NCBI GenBank assembly: GCA_903825445.1
Contig: CAIKAS010000187.1
Span: 1 to 34,027 of the forward strand
DNA from: an uncultured Acidobacteriia bacterium
Lineage (GTDB): Bacteria; Acidobacteriota; Terriglobia; Bryobacterales; Bryobacteraceae
Reading direction: 5' to 3'
DNA length: 34,027 bases
Shown piece by piece: positions 8,683 to 15,678 of this stretch (positions are counted from its first letter, which is position 1; each line of letters begins with the position of its first letter). A program made the position numbers and the translations under genes. The notes under the pieces were generated by a model, which saw only the letters and a program-made list of their open reading frames with translations, did not search any database and was not told the origin of the DNA.

Positions 8683-9416
8683 ACGGGCAGGAAGACAACA
8701 CAGCAGGTTCTTCGGCAGCAGCCTGGTCCAGTTATTTCAACTACTTCACGGAAGTCGAGGAGCATTTCCAGAAAGCTCGGGGGACGAGCCTGTTTCTGCT
8801 CTCACCACTCGACTGGGCGCTGATTGAATCATGGAAGAATTCGGGTGTGCCGCTGGAGGCGGTGATGCGAGGGATCGACGTCGCGTTTGAGAAGTGGAGG
8901 GCGAAGCGGTCGCGGGTCCAGATGGTGAACTCGCTGGCGTTTTGCTCTCAACCAGTCATGTTGGAGGCACAGCGGATGGCCGATGCCGGGACTGGCCAGT
9001 CAACAGGCGGGCCTGGTCGATCGAGAGAGCCGCAGGCAGCGCCGTTTGCCCATGATGAACTCAACCGGTTTCTGGAACGCAACGCGGCGGCAATTCGGGC
9101 CACGGGTGTGGGGGAATTTGAGCCCGTAGCCGCGTCGCTCGATCAAATCCGGTCCGAACTTGCTGATTTAACTGGAGATTTGGAGAAACTTGAACAGCGC
9201 CTGACCATGCTGGAGCAGAAGCTGGTTGCGCTTGCGAGAAGCCGGCAGACCGACGAGCAGGCACTGAGCGTCCGGGAGCAGTTGGACTCCCAACTACGCT
9301 CGTATAGAAGCAAGATGACCGCGCCCCAAATCGCGATGCTTGAGGTTCAGTTTCTGGAGAGGGCGCTTCTCGAAGGCTTCGGACTGCCGAGACTTAGTTT
9401 GTTTTATATGAGTTAG
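8679..9416 (+). CDS. Conserved coiled-coil protein of unknown function
   Basis: The product is 245 residues with no signal peptide or membrane segment. The N-terminal half is helical and rich in aromatic residues (FNYFTEVEEHFQ, LSPLDWALIESWKNSG, VMRGIDVAFEKWRAKR), a pattern I recall from conserved acidobacterial hypotheticals. Residues about 150-195 form a heptad-like coiled coil (LTGDLEKLEQRLTMLEQKL), and the C-terminus is helical. I chose GTG 8679, which overlaps the coaX stop by four bases; an in-frame TTG at 8664 lies inside coaX. The overlap implies co-expression with coaX but does not reveal a function. Confidence 0.8.
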   Translation: MNGQEDNTAGSSAAAWSSYFNYFTEVEEHFQKARGTSLFLLSPLDWALIESWKNSGVPLEAVMRGIDVAFEKWRAKRSRVQMVNSLAFCSQPVMLEAQRMADAGTGQSTGGPGRSREPQAAPFAHDELNRFLERNAAAIRATGVGEFEPVAASLDQIRSELADLTGDLEKLEQRLTMLEQKLVALARSRQTDEQALSVREQLDSQLRSYRSKMTAPQIAMLEVQFLERALLEGFGLPRLSLFYMS

Positions 9417-9540
9417 CGTCTCAATGCCAAAAATGTAAATAAACGTACGTTTTATTTCCATCTGCGGCATTGAGAATGTGTTAGTCTGATTACAGGTTGT
9501 TCGTTCTGTAACCGAATTAGGTTTCCGGCGTCTATAAAGG

Positions 9541-9693
9541 TGCTGGTGCAGGAAAAACAATCACCAGTTTTTGCCGAACGGTGTCGCGCGCCCAATAAGC
9601 GTAGCGACCCAGCCATCAGGGGCACTCCTCCGAGCGCCTGGTGACTCTTGGTGAGGCGGCAGGCACCATCCTCCGAGTGCCTGCCGTTTTTTT
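9541..9693 (+). ncRNA. Candidate small RNA or structured 3'UTR with two CCUCC loops
   Basis: This 150-nt stretch has no plausible reading frame but several stems. They are CTGGTG/CACCAG (9543-9548 with 9562-9567), GTCGC/GCGAC near 9580-9605, a CATCAGG/CCTGGTG stem near 9615-9641, and a final terminator hairpin. The last two hairpins both carry TCCTCCGAG at or in the loop. CCUCC is complementary to Shine-Dalgarno sequences, as in known anti-SD small RNAs of alphaproteobacteria. A TATAAA box at 9533-9538 could start it, with no convincing -35. It could equally be the 3' untranslated region of the gene ending at 9416. I did not match it to any named RNA family. Confidence 0.4.
9657..9693 (+). 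terminator. Rho-independent terminator
   Basis: A perfect 10-bp stem CGGCAGGCAC (9657-9666)/GTGCCTGCCG (9677-9686) with a 10-nt loop is followed by seven T residues. It closes plus-strand transcription from argS-coaX and the following gene, or from the candidate small RNA. It separates this from the convergent nitrate operon, which ends at 9714. Confidence 0.9.
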
Positions 9694-9713
9694 ATTTCTT
9701 CCCTCCGCATTTT

Positions 9714-10088
9714 TCAGCGACATTTCTGGTTTTGAACTGCTTGTGATAACGGATTCGGAAAGCCATCCGGGTCCAGATGCTCTTTGTGCAGGCATTGGAA
9801 GTCCTTCTCAACGAGGATGCGGACGCTGGCATCCACGCCCTCAATCGTGACCTGGTCGCTCTCCGCCCACGCATTCGTAACGGTCCTGGGTAAGACCACG
9901 CGCAGCGAATCGTCTTCATAACCTGCGGAAACGGCTGTGGCATCCGGCGAGCTTGACACCGAATACCTCAAGGTGCGGCCCGACGGAAACCCAATGGCGC
10001 ATTCGACCAGGCCGTCCCTGTGAAGACGGGCAACTTCCTTCTGAGAGAGGCGGAGGCGCAGCGAGTTATCCTGGATGCGAAGTTTCAT
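9714..10088 (-). CDS. Small conserved protein at the end of the nitrate operon (DUF7009-like)
   Basis: The 124-residue soluble protein starts MKLRIQDNSLRLRLSQKEVARL and ends with a conserved-looking EKDFQCL plus GFPNPL motif. From memory it resembles the family now called DUF7009; this cannot be confirmed here. No enzymatic motif is visible. It starts 7 bp after the transporter gene and is the last gene of the nitrate operon, so it is expected to be made with the nitrate-assimilation proteins. The single Cys in the FQCL motif is worth noting as a possible functional residue. Confidence 0.8.
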   Translation of the reverse strand: MKLRIQDNSLRLRLSQKEVARLHRDGLVECAIGFPSGRTLRYSVSSSPDATAVSAGYEDDSLRVVLPRTVTNAWAESDQVTIEGVDASVRILVEKDFQCLHKEHLDPDGFPNPLSQAVQNQKCR

Positions 10089-10095
10089 TTATCGA

Positions 10096-11343
10096 TTAGG
10101 CAGCCTGCTCTTCAGGCGCGAGTCCCGGGCTTCTGACCAGGCCCGCACGGATCGCTGAGTCTGTAGTCCATTGTCTCCTCCAGACAGGGCCAAGGTAAAG
10201 CAGGGCTGCAAAGCCTGCCGCCACGGCACCCGCACAGACGAAGAATCCAATGCCGAAGCTTCCGGTGCGGTCTTTGATCTGGCCGAGGACGTTCGGAAGC
10301 AGAAAGCCGCCGATGCCCCCTGCCGCACCAACCAGGCCCGTCAGCAGTCCGACTCTGTCCGGGAAGCGCTGTGGCACCAGTTGGAATACGGCGCCGTTGC
10401 CCATACCCAGCATCGCCATCGCGAGCACCAGCAGAGCCACTGCCGGGTAGACGGTGGGAAGCGTTCCCACTCCGGCAAGGCAAAGCGTGACGCCTGCCAG
10501 CATGGTCAACAGCATGCGATAGCCGCCCACGCGATCCGACAGCGTACCGCCAACGGGACGAAGGAAGCTTCCAAACAGAACCACGATGGTGGTCAGGTCT
10601 CCCGACTGCACCTTCGTCAGATGGTATTGATCGCGGAAGAAGATAGTGAGGAAGCTGGCAAGCCCGACGAATCCACCGAAGGTGAGGCTGTAGATGAAGC
10701 AGAACCAACCGGAATCGGCGATACGCAGAACAGCGGCGTAATCGCTCCACGTCTTACGCTTTATTTTGGTCGGAGCGTCTTTGGCGAGCAGGGCGAACAG
10801 CGCCCACACGATTGCCACTGGGATCATGGCAAAGCCGAAGACGGAGTGCCAGCCGAAGCGCATGGCGAGACGGGGAGCGAAGAGCGTCGAGATCAGAGTG
10901 CCAGAATTTCCAGCACCTGCAATTCCCATGGCCAGCCCCTGATACTCAGGCGGATACCACCCGCTGGCTAAGGGCAGGGCGGCGGCGAAACTGGCTCCGG
11001 CGATTCCGAGCAACACGCCGAGTGCGAGGAATTGCCCGAAGGTACTCGCCGCCTGCCAGCCCCATATGAGGGGGACAAGCGAGAGGCTGAGTCCGATCAG
11101 CCCCGTCTTTCTGCCGCCGATGCGCTCAGTCATGAAGCCGAGGATGAGTCGGAAGAACGACCCGCCCAGTAGCGGGACGGCCGTCAGCATGCCCTTCTGA
11201 GAGGTAGACAGCTTAAGCGCCTCACCGATGAAAGGTCCCAGCGGTCCCAGGATGACCCAAACCATGAAGCTGACGTCGAAATACAGAAAAGCCGAAAGTA
11301 GTGTGGGGGTGTTTCCAGCCTTGCGGAAGCCTTGAAGTGACAT
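10096..11343 (-). CDS. Nitrate/nitrite transporter, NarK/NasA-type MFS
   Basis: This major facilitator protein of 415 residues has about 12 membrane segments and most likely imports nitrate across the inner membrane. The NarK-family nitrate signatures are recognisable as Gly/Ala-rich helices: LLGIAGASFAAALPLASGWYP with GLAMGIAGAGNSGTL in the first half, and GNGAVFQLVPQRFP with GLVGAAGGIGGFLLP in the second. I chose ATG 11343 (MSLQGFRKAGNTP) because AAGGAG lies just upstream. The longer open frame to 11517 would overlap the preceding porin gene and adds no membrane sequence. The gene lies 44 bp after the porin and 7 bp before the DUF protein. Confidence 0.93.
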   Translation of the reverse strand: MSLQGFRKAGNTPTLLSAFLYFDVSFMVWVILGPLGPFIGEALKLSTSQKGMLTAVPLLGGSFFRLILGFMTERIGGRKTGLIGLSLSLVPLIWGWQAASTFGQFLALGVLLGIAGASFAAALPLASGWYPPEYQGLAMGIAGAGNSGTLISTLFAPRLAMRFGWHSVFGFAMIPVAIVWALFALLAKDAPTKIKRKTWSDYAAVLRIADSGWFCFIYSLTFGGFVGLASFLTIFFRDQYHLTKVQSGDLTTIVVLFGSFLRPVGGTLSDRVGGYRMLLTMLAGVTLCLAGVGTLPTVYPAVALLVLAMAMLGMGNGAVFQLVPQRFPDRVGLLTGLVGAAGGIGGFLLPNVLGQIKDRTGSFGIGFFVCAGAVAAGFAALLYLGPVWRRQWTTDSAIRAGLVRSPGLAPEEQAA

Positions 11344-11387
11344 GTTTTCTTTCTCCTTTGATAGCTCTGTTGTGCTGAAGGGCCGCG

Positions 11388-12725
11388 TCAGAATTTCCAG
11401 TTCGCCATCATGAACGGGTAGGTATACGGATTGCCCGGTGTGACGGCTTTCAGAAATTGCCCAGGAAGAATATGGCCCACTCCCGCGCCAACCGTGAAGG
11501 CCCTGGCGAACGTCCACGATCCCGTCACGTCGAATTCCTGGCCGATGTGGGTGCCCGCAGTGCCAGTCGCTGAGTGAAAGATTGCCGTTCCGGCCGCGTT
11601 ATAAAGTGAATCTGTCGCACTTGCCAGATACCAGTCGTTGTATTGGAAGGCGGCCGCAACATTTTTCACCGGCTTCAATTCGAGGCCTTCGCGAAAATCT
11701 CTTACATTGCGCCAGCCGACCTGATCTGCGAGACCGTATTTGTCATGCCCTGTGGGGTAGAGCTGATCGAAAGTGCCGCGGATACCATCTTTGGCGTTGG
11801 CATCGCCGCTCGCATAGTTGTACTCCGAGTAGACACGCGGAAAAAAACGAATCTTGATGGTGTCCCCGGCAACCCAGTGTCTGGCCCACGATTGGATTTT
11901 GTCGGCGCCAAGTGAGCCGAATTCCTTCACCATCTCCGCGCCGTAATCCAGACCATACGGCAACTTCGTTCCGACGACTCGGGCGCCGACAATCTTCTCG
12001 TCGAGTTTAGAAACGATGCCTTCTTCGTTCTTGAGACCGTGTTCCAGACGCCACATTGCGTACGGCTCGACGACGAAGCGAGGGCCGAACCTGTCAATTC
12101 CGCCATAGAGGCCGTCGAGATTATTGCCCTGGAGGTGATGGTCCCAGGTCCCGCTGACTGGATTCACAACGGAGGCAACGAACATATCGAGCCGATACTT
12201 CTTGTAGCGCGCCGTGCCGCGGAAGGCATCGAACGCATGTTCGGTGTTGGTCCATGGGGAACTGCCGATTAGGCGCTGATCGCCATACAGCAGTTCCTGC
12301 CGTCCTACACGCAATCCCAGGATGTCTTTCTCGGTGTCGCCCAGTTCGATGTATGCCTGCCGGATATCCCAGGTGTTCTGGAAAGGCGCGACCTCCGGGC
12401 TCTTTTCGAGCGATCTGGCGTCCATGCCCTCAATGAACAACTTGAGCCATGAAGAGGCTTTGATCGTCAAATCTAGTTTTAGACGGCTGAGCAGATAGTC
12501 GTCGGACGTGTTGGGTTTGAAACTTCCTCCCGTATAGCCTTCGAAACGGGCGCGGTATTCGCCCCCGAAGACTAGCCATGAGGGAAGCTCTTTATTAATA
12601 TCGGCCGCGGGAGATTCGAAAAAACCCGACGGACCTGGCGGCACTGTTTGACTGGACGGGGTCTGGCCGGCTAACGCGGCGGCCATGGAGAGCCAAAACA
12701 AAGTAATCGCCGTTATGTTTTTCAT
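11388..12725 (-). CDS. Outer-membrane beta-barrel, alginate-export (porin) family
   Basis: The 445-residue precursor begins with a signal peptide (MKNITAITLFWLSMAAALAG). A strand-rich body with alternating aromatic residues follows, with the conserved opening WLVFGGEYRARFEGYTGG and later RVGRQELLYGDQRLIGS. It ends in an aromatic residue (MMANWKF), the usual assembly signal of outer-membrane barrels. The family is named for AlgE-like alginate export proteins but includes general anion porins. Its place between nirD and the nitrate transporter suggests that it admits nitrate or nitrite through the outer membrane, which is inference. I chose ATG 12725; the open frame continues to 12788 without an extra domain. 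The gap to nirD is 124 bp. Confidence 0.88.
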   Translation of the reverse strand: MKNITAITLFWLSMAAALAGQTPSSQTVPPGPSGFFESPAADINKELPSWLVFGGEYRARFEGYTGGSFKPNTSDDYLLSRLKLDLTIKASSWLKLFIEGMDARSLEKSPEVAPFQNTWDIRQAYIELGDTEKDILGLRVGRQELLYGDQRLIGSSPWTNTEHAFDAFRGTARYKKYRLDMFVASVVNPVSGTWDHHLQGNNLDGLYGGIDRFGPRFVVEPYAMWRLEHGLKNEEGIVSKLDEKIVGARVVGTKLPYGLDYGAEMVKEFGSLGADKIQSWARHWVAGDTIKIRFFPRVYSEYNYASGDANAKDGIRGTFDQLYPTGHDKYGLADQVGWRNVRDFREGLELKPVKNVAAAFQYNDWYLASATDSLYNAAGTAIFHSATGTAGTHIGQEFDVTGSWTFARAFTVGAGVGHILPGQFLKAVTPGNPYTYPFMMANWKF

Positions 12726-12849
12726 TGTTGTTTTTCCTGAGTCTTGTGTTCCTTGTCCTCTAAATGTTTTTAAAATGCCCACGCACACACACCTCGGGCG
12801 TCCGCAGACGGAAGCCTGCGCGGATGGCCAGCGGGTCGGTGAGACTTCG

Positions 12850-13233
12850 CTAGGCGGCCTTTCCTGTTTTGCGAATGGCCGTTGGTACGGCTACTTCGAC
12901 GACGCCGTCGTTAACGCGCACGTCGTACGTGTCCACCCGAACGGAGACTTCGGGTTTCAGAACTGCTCCCGTTTGCAGATCGATCTTCCAGCCGTGCAGC
13001 GGACAAACAACCGCATGTCCCACGACCGGCCCGCAATCGAGCGAAGGCGCCCTGTTGCCGGTTACTATGCCATCGCAGAGCGGACCGCCGCGATGAGGGC
13101 AGGCGGCGTCGATGGCGGCGAAGCGGTCGCCGAGATTAAAAATCGCGATTTCGCGGTCCTGCACATGCACGCTGCGGCCCTCACGCACGGGGATGTTCGT
13201 TTCGCTGGTGACGCGAATCCAGTTAGTTTTCAT
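12850..13233 (-). CDS. nirD: Nitrite reductase (NADH) small subunit, Rieske type
   Basis: NirD is the small subunit of the cytoplasmic NADH-dependent nitrite reductase that makes ammonium. The 127-residue protein has a complete Rieske [2Fe-2S] site: C45-x-H47 in CPHRGGPL and C77-x2-H80 in CPLHGW. Some assimilatory NirD proteins lack these ligands, so the cluster here is probably real. The start codon overlaps the nirB stop (ATGA), showing translational coupling with its partner subunit. Confidence 0.95.
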   Translation of the reverse strand: MKTNWIRVTSETNIPVREGRSVHVQDREIAIFNLGDRFAAIDAACPHRGGPLCDGIVTGNRAPSLDCGPVVGHAVVCPLHGWKIDLQTGAVLKPEVSVRVDTYDVRVNDGVVEVAVPTAIRKTGKAA

Positions 13234-15641
13234 TGAATAGTCGCCTCAATCATCTGCATCGGTTCAATCTGGACAAACTGCGTTGGCGTCGGGTTATCGC
13301 GGTCGAGCCACGCGTCTTTGGAGAGAGCTTTCGCCTTCTGGAGCCGTCGCAAAAGAATGCGTTTTTCCTTAGGCTGCGCGTACACGGTCTCTTTGCGAAT
13401 CTTCTCGATGCCCAGACGTTCGACGAAATCGTAGGTGCGTTCCAGATAATTGCCGTTTTCGCGATAGTACTGAAAGAACAGCAGTGCCGCCTCAATCGCG
13501 TCTTCAGTGGTTTCAACCGTGATGAGCAGATCGGCCTTGCGGACGTGTTTGCCGGCGGCTCCGCCTACCACCACCTGCCAGCTGCCCTCCTGCCCCACTA
13601 GCCCGATATCTTTCACCGTCACTTCAGCGCAGTTACGCGGGCAACCGGTGACGCCGAGTTTGGTCTTGTGCGGGGTGTAGAGATTTTCGAGTCGGCGTTC
13701 GAGTTCGACGCCAGTAGCCATGGCGTCCTGCACGCCGAAACGACAGAATTCCGTGCCTACGCAGGTTTTCACCATGCGCACTCCTTTGGTGTAGGCCTGT
13801 CCGGAGGGCATGCCGAGATCGGCCCACATGGCAGGCAAATCGGCCTTCTTTACACCAAGCAGGTCGATCCGCTGTGAGCCGGTGACCTTGACTGTTTTCA
13901 CGTTGTACTTGTCCGCGGCATCGGCGATACGGCGAAGTTCATCCGGCGTTGTGATGCCGCCGCGCATGCGGGGGATAACGGAAAATGTTCCGTCGTTCTG
14001 AATGTTGGCGTGGACGCGATCGTTGATAAAGCGGGCCGAGCGATCCTCTTCGTGTTCGCCGCACCACACCACGTCGACCAGATAGCTGAGAGCTGGCTTG
14101 CAGACTTCACAGCCGATGCCGTCGCCGTAAATCTCGAGTACATCCTGTACGCTCTTGATCTTTTGGGTGAATATTATTTCGCGCAGATTATCCTGGCTGA
14201 ACGGCACGCACTTGCAGAGAACCTTCTTGCCTTCTTCCACAAAATCCGGAGCTACTGCTTTGAGGAGACCTTCGCAGGTGCCCGCGCAGCTACCGCAACC
14301 GGTGGATGCGCGCGTGCATTCCTTGAGCTGCGCCATCGTCTGGATACCCTTTTCGTGGATGACCTGGATGATCTTGCCCTTGGTGACCCCCATACAACCG
14401 CAAACGGTTTCGCTGTCGGGGATTTCCGCGATGGAGGTACCCTTATCCGCAACCGGCTCCGGGAAAAGCAGGTTCCGGCGACGTACTTCGAGATTGGCCG
14501 CGGTGCGCAGCCAGTCCATGTAACGGTTGCTGTCGCTGGTGTCGCCGACCAGCACGCAGCCAGCGAGGCGATTGTCGCGGACGAGGAGTTTCTTGTAAAC
14601 GCCTGAGCCTGGATCTTCATACCGAACTACGTCCGCACCGGGTGATTCGAGAAACTCGCCTGCGGAAAACACTTCCACTCCCATCACTTTGAGTTTGGCC
14701 GCCGGCGCCCAGCCTTCGAAAGTTGGGCCGCGGTTGCCGGTGATCGTGGCGGCAAGAACCTTCCCCTGGTCGAATAGCGGCGCAACCAGACCGAAGGTCT
14801 CACCGCGATGTTCCGTGCATTCACCGACCGCGAAGACGCGCGGATCGGAGGTCTCCATGTAGTCGTTGACGACGATGCCGCGGTTGCACTGGATGCCTGC
14901 GCGCGCAGCCAAATCGGAATTAGCGCGGATGCCCGCGGCGATCACAACAATATCCGCAGCCAGACGTTCGCCGTCGGCAAGTTCGACGGCTTCCACTTCG
15001 TCCCGTCCCAGCAGAGCTTTGGTTCTCCGGCCACTCAGCACTTTAATGCCGATCGCTTCCATCTTTTGCCGCACATACTCGCCAGCGGTGGAATCGAGCT
15101 GGTTGTTCATCAGCGTATCGACGATATGTATGACGGTGACATCGCAGCCGCGCACCTGCAGTCCGCGGGCGGCCTCAAGACCCAGCAGACCACCACCGAT
15201 AATCACCGCGCGTTTGCCGGGTCCAGCCACGCGGAGCATTCCGTTCGTATCGTCCATGGAACGGAAGGTGAATACATTGCGGCGGTAGATGCCATCCATC
15301 GGGGGAATGAAGGCGCTGGATCCGGTGGCGAAAATGAGTTTGTCGTAACGTGTGACGCTGCCGTCTTCCCCGGTCAGCGTGCGGAGTTTGGTGTTGACAT
15401 CTATGATGCGGACACCGAGGCGCAGGCCTATGCCATTCTTCTGATACCAGTCGATGCCGTTGATGGTGATTTCATCGGCTTCGCGTTCGCCGGCGAGCAC
15501 GCTGGAAAGCAGGATGCGGTTGTAGTTGGCATGCGTCTCATCGCCAAAGATCGTGATATCGAACTTGTGCTTGTGCGAGAGGATGTTTTCGAGACACGCG
15601 ACGCCCGCCATGCCGTTGCCGATAATGACTAACTGTTCCAT
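13230..15641 (-). CDS. nirB: Nitrite reductase (NADH) large subunit
   Basis: NirB reduces nitrite to ammonium using NADH, FAD, iron-sulfur clusters and siroheme. In the 803-residue protein the domains follow in order. First comes an FAD/NAD(P)H pyridine nucleotide-disulfide oxidoreductase module (IIGNGMAGVACLE at the N-terminus, IIGGGLLGLEAARGL near residue 148). Next is a BFD-like [2Fe-2S] domain with C414, C416, C449 and C452. Then come the ferredoxin-like and catalytic halves of the sulfite/nitrite reductase fold, with the [4Fe-4S]-siroheme ligands C627, C633, C667 and C671 (TCVGTEFC and GCPRNC). I chose ATG 15641, six bases after AAGGAG. It lies 37 bp after the nitrate reductase gene and overlaps nirD by four bases. 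Confidence 0.97.
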   Translation of the reverse strand: MEQLVIIGNGMAGVACLENILSHKHKFDITIFGDETHANYNRILLSSVLAGEREADEITINGIDWYQKNGIGLRLGVRIIDVNTKLRTLTGEDGSVTRYDKLIFATGSSAFIPPMDGIYRRNVFTFRSMDDTNGMLRVAGPGKRAVIIGGGLLGLEAARGLQVRGCDVTVIHIVDTLMNNQLDSTAGEYVRQKMEAIGIKVLSGRRTKALLGRDEVEAVELADGERLAADIVVIAAGIRANSDLAARAGIQCNRGIVVNDYMETSDPRVFAVGECTEHRGETFGLVAPLFDQGKVLAATITGNRGPTFEGWAPAAKLKVMGVEVFSAGEFLESPGADVVRYEDPGSGVYKKLLVRDNRLAGCVLVGDTSDSNRYMDWLRTAANLEVRRRNLLFPEPVADKGTSIAEIPDSETVCGCMGVTKGKIIQVIHEKGIQTMAQLKECTRASTGCGSCAGTCEGLLKAVAPDFVEEGKKVLCKCVPFSQDNLREIIFTQKIKSVQDVLEIYGDGIGCEVCKPALSYLVDVVWCGEHEEDRSARFINDRVHANIQNDGTFSVIPRMRGGITTPDELRRIADAADKYNVKTVKVTGSQRIDLLGVKKADLPAMWADLGMPSGQAYTKGVRMVKTCVGTEFCRFGVQDAMATGVELERRLENLYTPHKTKLGVTGCPRNCAEVTVKDIGLVGQEGSWQVVVGGAAGKHVRKADLLITVETTEDAIEAALLFFQYYRENGNYLERTYDFVERLGIEKIRKETVYAQPKEKRILLRRLQKAKALSKDAWLDRDNPTPTQFVQIEPMQMIEATIQ

Positions 15642-15678
15642 AGGTAACTCCTTGTGGTCGAGCAAAGGATGAAGATCT

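Noticed and set aside
9541..9693. 6S RNA or signal-recognition-particle RNA
   Set aside because: There is no GGAAGCAGCC-type SRP loop and no convincing long central-bubble 6S fold.
11344..11517. N-terminal extension of the nitrate transporter
   Set aside because: It lies inside the preceding porin gene, and a strong ribosome binding site supports the start at 11343.
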